Source: Gordonia hirsuta DSM 44140 = NBRC 16056 (GTDB lineage Bacteria; Actinomycetota; Actinomycetes; Mycobacteriales; Mycobacteriaceae). Taken from it: a DNA stretch of 64,000 nt. A program made the position numbers and the translations under genes. The stretch covers positions 1 through 64,000 of the forward strand of contig NZ_BANT01000018.1 of assembly GCF_000333015.1 (NCBI RefSeq), given 5' to 3'. The notes beneath the pieces are model-generated. The model was not told where the DNA came from. It saw only the letters and a program-made list of their open reading frames with translations, and did not search any database. Shown here piece by piece: positions 61,878-64,000 of the stretch (its first letter is position 1; every line of letters begins with the position of its first letter).

Positions 61878-62638
61878 AGCAGTCCCTTCGGAGTCGCGGC
61901 GAGTTCGACCAGGCGGCCCAGCCAGTCGATGACCATCGCCAGCAGGGCCACCAGCACTGCGCCGGCGATGAGGAGTTTAGGCAGGAACAGGGTGATGCCG
62001 GTGGTGATCAGGGTGCCCAGGCTCGTGGCGCCGATGAAGGTGCTCAGCGTGGCGGTGCCGACCAGCACCACCAGTGCGGTGCGGACGCCGTTGAGGATCA
62101 CCGGTACCGCCAGGGGCAGCTCCACCTGGATCAGGGTGCGCACCGCCGAGTAGCCGATGCCGCGAGAGGCTTCGATGACCTGCGGATCCACCTGCCGCAG
62201 CCCGACGATGGTGTTCTGCAGGATCGGCAGCACCGCGTAGACCACCAGGCCGATCACCGCGGTCTTGAAGCCGGTCCCGAAGGCGAAGGTGAACAGCACC
62301 AGCAGGCCCACCGCGGGGGCGGCCTGACCGACGTTGGCGATACCGACCGTGATCGGGCTGAGCCTGCTCAACCCCGGACGGGTCAGTGCGATCCCCAGCG
62401 GGACGGCGATGAGCACGACGATCGCGGCCGCGGTCACCGTCAGTTTGATGTGGTCGAGGATCGTCTCCCCGAGCACCGTCCAGCTCAACTGGGTGGCTTC
62501 GGTATCGGTGAAGGCGGTGGCGGTGTACCACCAGAAGAAGATCGCCGCGACCACCAGGATGACCAGGGGCTCGAACCAGACGTCGATCGGTATCCGGGCC
62601 AGCCGGCGGCGCAGACCACCCGAGGACGGCGCGGTCAT
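61874..62638 (-). CDS. ABC permease, ProW/OpuB type
   Basis: Membrane subunit of 254 residues. ATG 62638 overlaps the ATPase stop. Five to six helices with the permease EAA-type loop EASRGIGYSAVRTLIQVELP. An N-terminal helix (about 25-44, PLVILVVAAIFFWWY) precedes the core. Partner of the ATPase and the second permease at the window end; together with the binding protein they form a full importer. Confidence 0.93.
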   Translation of the reverse strand: MTAPSSGGLRRRLARIPIDVWFEPLVILVVAAIFFWWYTATAFTDTEATQLSWTVLGETILDHIKLTVTAAAIVVLIAVPLGIALTRPGLSRLSPITVGIANVGQAAPAVGLLVLFTFAFGTGFKTAVIGLVVYAVLPILQNTIVGLRQVDPQVIEASRGIGYSAVRTLIQVELPLAVPVILNGVRTALVVLVGTATLSTFIGATSLGTLITTGITLFLPKLLIAGAVLVALLAMVIDWLGRLVELAATPKGLL

Positions 62639-63837
62639 GGCGCATTCTCCTCTGCCTCGGCGAATTCCGCGTAGTCGATCTCGCCGGCGTCGGGTTGCTG
62701 ATCGTGGATCAGCTCCACGATGGTCTTGATACCGATGTAGCCCAGGAGCCTGCCGTTGGCAGTGGTCACCAGCGCGCCGCCCTGGTTGGCCGAGAGCATC
62801 GCATCCAGGGCGTCGTGCAGGGTCGAGGAGGGCGCCACCGTGGGCAGCCGCTTGTCGACGAACGCGACCACGGTCTCGGCGGTGCGGATCTCGGCGATCG
62901 ACGGCCAGGCCAACGGCCGCTGGAGGCCGTCGACCACCACGACCCAATTGCTGCCGGCCGTCCGGGCGCGCGCGGCCACGGTCGCCGAGTCCTCGCCGAC
63001 GCGGGCGGTCACCACCGGAGCCATTTCGACGTCGCGGACGCGGGTGAGGGTCAGCTGAGCCAGGGTGGCTCCCGAGCCGATGAATTCGGCCACGAACTCG
63101 GTCGCCGGATCGGCCAGGATCTCCTGAGGTGTCCCGTACTGCTCGATATGGCCGCCCTCGGAGAGGATCAGGACCTTGTCTCCGAGTTTGGTGGCCTCCT
63201 CGAAGTCATGGGTGACGATGACGATCGTCTTGCCCAGTTCGCGGTGGATGTCGATCAGGCTGTCCTGCAGACGCACCCGGGTGATCGGGTCGACGGCGCC
63301 GAACGGCTCGTCCATCAGCAGCACCGGTGGATCGGCGGCGAGCGCGCGAGCCACACCGACACGCTGCTGCTGGCCGCCGGACATGTCTTTGGGCAGCCTC
63401 TTGGCGAATTCGGCCGGATCCAGACCGACCAGATCCAGGAGATATTCGGTGCGTTCGGCGATACGTTTCTTATCCCAGCCCAGCACACGGGGGATGGCGC
63501 CGATATTGCGTTCGACGGTCCAATGCGGGAACAGTCCCCCGGACTGGATCACGTATCCGATCGACTGGCGCAGGCGATCGGGGTTCTCGTTGGTGATGTC
63601 GCGGTCGCCGATGAAGATCTTGCCGGCGGTCGGTTCGATGAGCCGGTTGATCATCTTCAGCGTCGTCGTCTTACCGCATCCGGACGGTCCGACGAAGGCG
63701 ACGATGTCGCCGGCGGCGATCTCCAGATCGAGTTTGGCGACAGCCGGTGCCGGTGCGCCGCGGTAGCGCTTCTCGACACCTTCCAGCCGGATCGAGTCAC
63801 CGGTGATCTTGCGGCCGGAGTCTTCGGTCGTGGTCAT
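62635..63837 (-). CDS. ABC ATPase with CBS domains, OpuCA/ProV type
   Basis: ATPase of 400 residues. Walker A GPSGCGKTTT (about 52-61), signature DMSGGQQQRVGVARALA, Walker B LLMDEPFGAVDPITR, H-loop IVIVTHDFEEA. Two C-terminal CBS domains (about 275-395) probably sense ionic strength or a nucleotide. Starts with ATGA overlap behind the partial permease gene. Confidence 0.95.
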   Translation of the reverse strand: MTTTEDSGRKITGDSIRLEGVEKRYRGAPAPAVAKLDLEIAAGDIVAFVGPSGCGKTTTLKMINRLIEPTAGKIFIGDRDITNENPDRLRQSIGYVIQSGGLFPHWTVERNIGAIPRVLGWDKKRIAERTEYLLDLVGLDPAEFAKRLPKDMSGGQQQRVGVARALAADPPVLLMDEPFGAVDPITRVRLQDSLIDIHRELGKTIVIVTHDFEEATKLGDKVLILSEGGHIEQYGTPQEILADPATEFVAEFIGSGATLAQLTLTRVRDVEMAPVVTARVGEDSATVAARARTAGSNWVVVVDGLQRPLAWPSIAEIRTAETVVAFVDKRLPTVAPSSTLHDALDAMLSANQGGALVTTANGRLLGYIGIKTIVELIHDQQPDAGEIDYAEFAEAEENAP

Positions 63838-64000
63838 TTCAGTCCCTTCGGGATCGTCAACCGCCCCAGCAGCACCAGCAGCGCGTCGAAGACCAGGGCG
63901 ATGGCGACGATGAGAATCGTTCCGGTCAACGCCATCTCCAGCGCATTGGCGCCGCCGAGCCGAGACAGCCCGTTGAAGATCAGCGAGCCCAGCCCCGGTC
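63834..64000 (-). CDS. ABC permease, ProW/OpuB type (C-terminal part, cut by window end)
   Basis: Only the last 55 codons are in the window; the 5' part lies beyond base 64000. The readable end (SLIFNGLSRLGGANALEMAL then TGTILIVAIALVFDALLVLL) resembles the C-terminus of the other permease, ending LTIPKGLK next to ATPKGLL there. Second membrane subunit of the importer. Stop overlaps the ATPase ATG (ATGA). Confidence 0.88.
   Translation of the reverse strand, partial: PGLGSLIFNGLSRLGGANALEMALTGTILIVAIALVFDALLVLLGRLTIPKGLK

Overview
The window is a stretch of chromosome from a high-G+C actinobacterium of the order Mycobacteriales (mycolic-acid producers). The evidence is gene content and order: fabG1-inhA-ferrochelatase, ripA-moxR-DUF58-VWA, acn-acnR, sufR-B-D-C-S-U-T, mptB, ctaA/ctaB and tkt-tal-zwf-opcA-pgl all sit close together, as in the Rv1445c-Rv1496 part of the Mycobacterium tuberculosis genome. 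LGFP-repeat lipoproteins and a fused CrtL-type lycopene cyclase point towards the Gordonia/Williamsia/Rhodococcus side of the order; that placement is inference. I see no rRNA, tRNA, CRISPR array, prophage or insertion sequence.

Layout. 0.4-3 kb: two paralogous LGFP lipoproteins flank a universal stress protein; the second lipoprotein is frameshifted. 3-6 kb: NfeD, flotillin and a translationally coupled Old Yellow Enzyme gene broken by an extra C in a six-C run. 6-9 kb: small membrane protein, MFS exporter, pirin, and a remnant of an acyl-CoA ligase C-terminus. 9.3-14.6 kb: methylmalonyl-CoA mutase operon mutA-mutB-meaB. 14.7-18.5 kb: VTT membrane protein, a regulator/membrane protein pair, DUF3097 and a conserved hypothetical. 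18.5-24.3 kb: one long leftward run moxR-DUF58-VWA-fabG1-inhA-ferrochelatase (envelope and FAS-II mycolate synthesis plus heme). 24.4-30.5 kb: RipA endopeptidase, a membrane protein, aconitase and its TetR repressor. 30.5-34.7 kb: ABC-F protein, SDR plus lycopene cyclase, thioredoxin. 34.8-41.2 kb: complete SUF iron-sulfur operon with its SufR repressor. 41.3-48.6 kb: MptB mannosyltransferase, ABC exporter, heme A and heme O synthases, a hypothetical and a quinone oxidoreductase. 48.8-55.3 kb: pentose-phosphate operon. 55.3-64 kb: CPA2 antiporter, an acidic Asp/Gly 13-residue-repeat protein, PEP carboxylase and a glycine-betaine-type ABC importer cut by the window end.

The genes form a core-metabolism block: redox supply (pentose phosphate, aconitase, PEP carboxylase), Fe-S and heme assembly, cytochrome oxidase maturation, and cell-wall synthesis. 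Regulation visible in the DNA includes a perfect AcnR-type operator abutting the acn -10 box, a palindrome over the sufR start, and an unusually clear set of TANNNT -10 boxes placed 5-8 nt before start codons, which imply leaderless transcripts. The most unusual single gene is the exact 13-residue-period DGDG protein at 57082-57900. I found no convincing multi-gene system that is entirely new.
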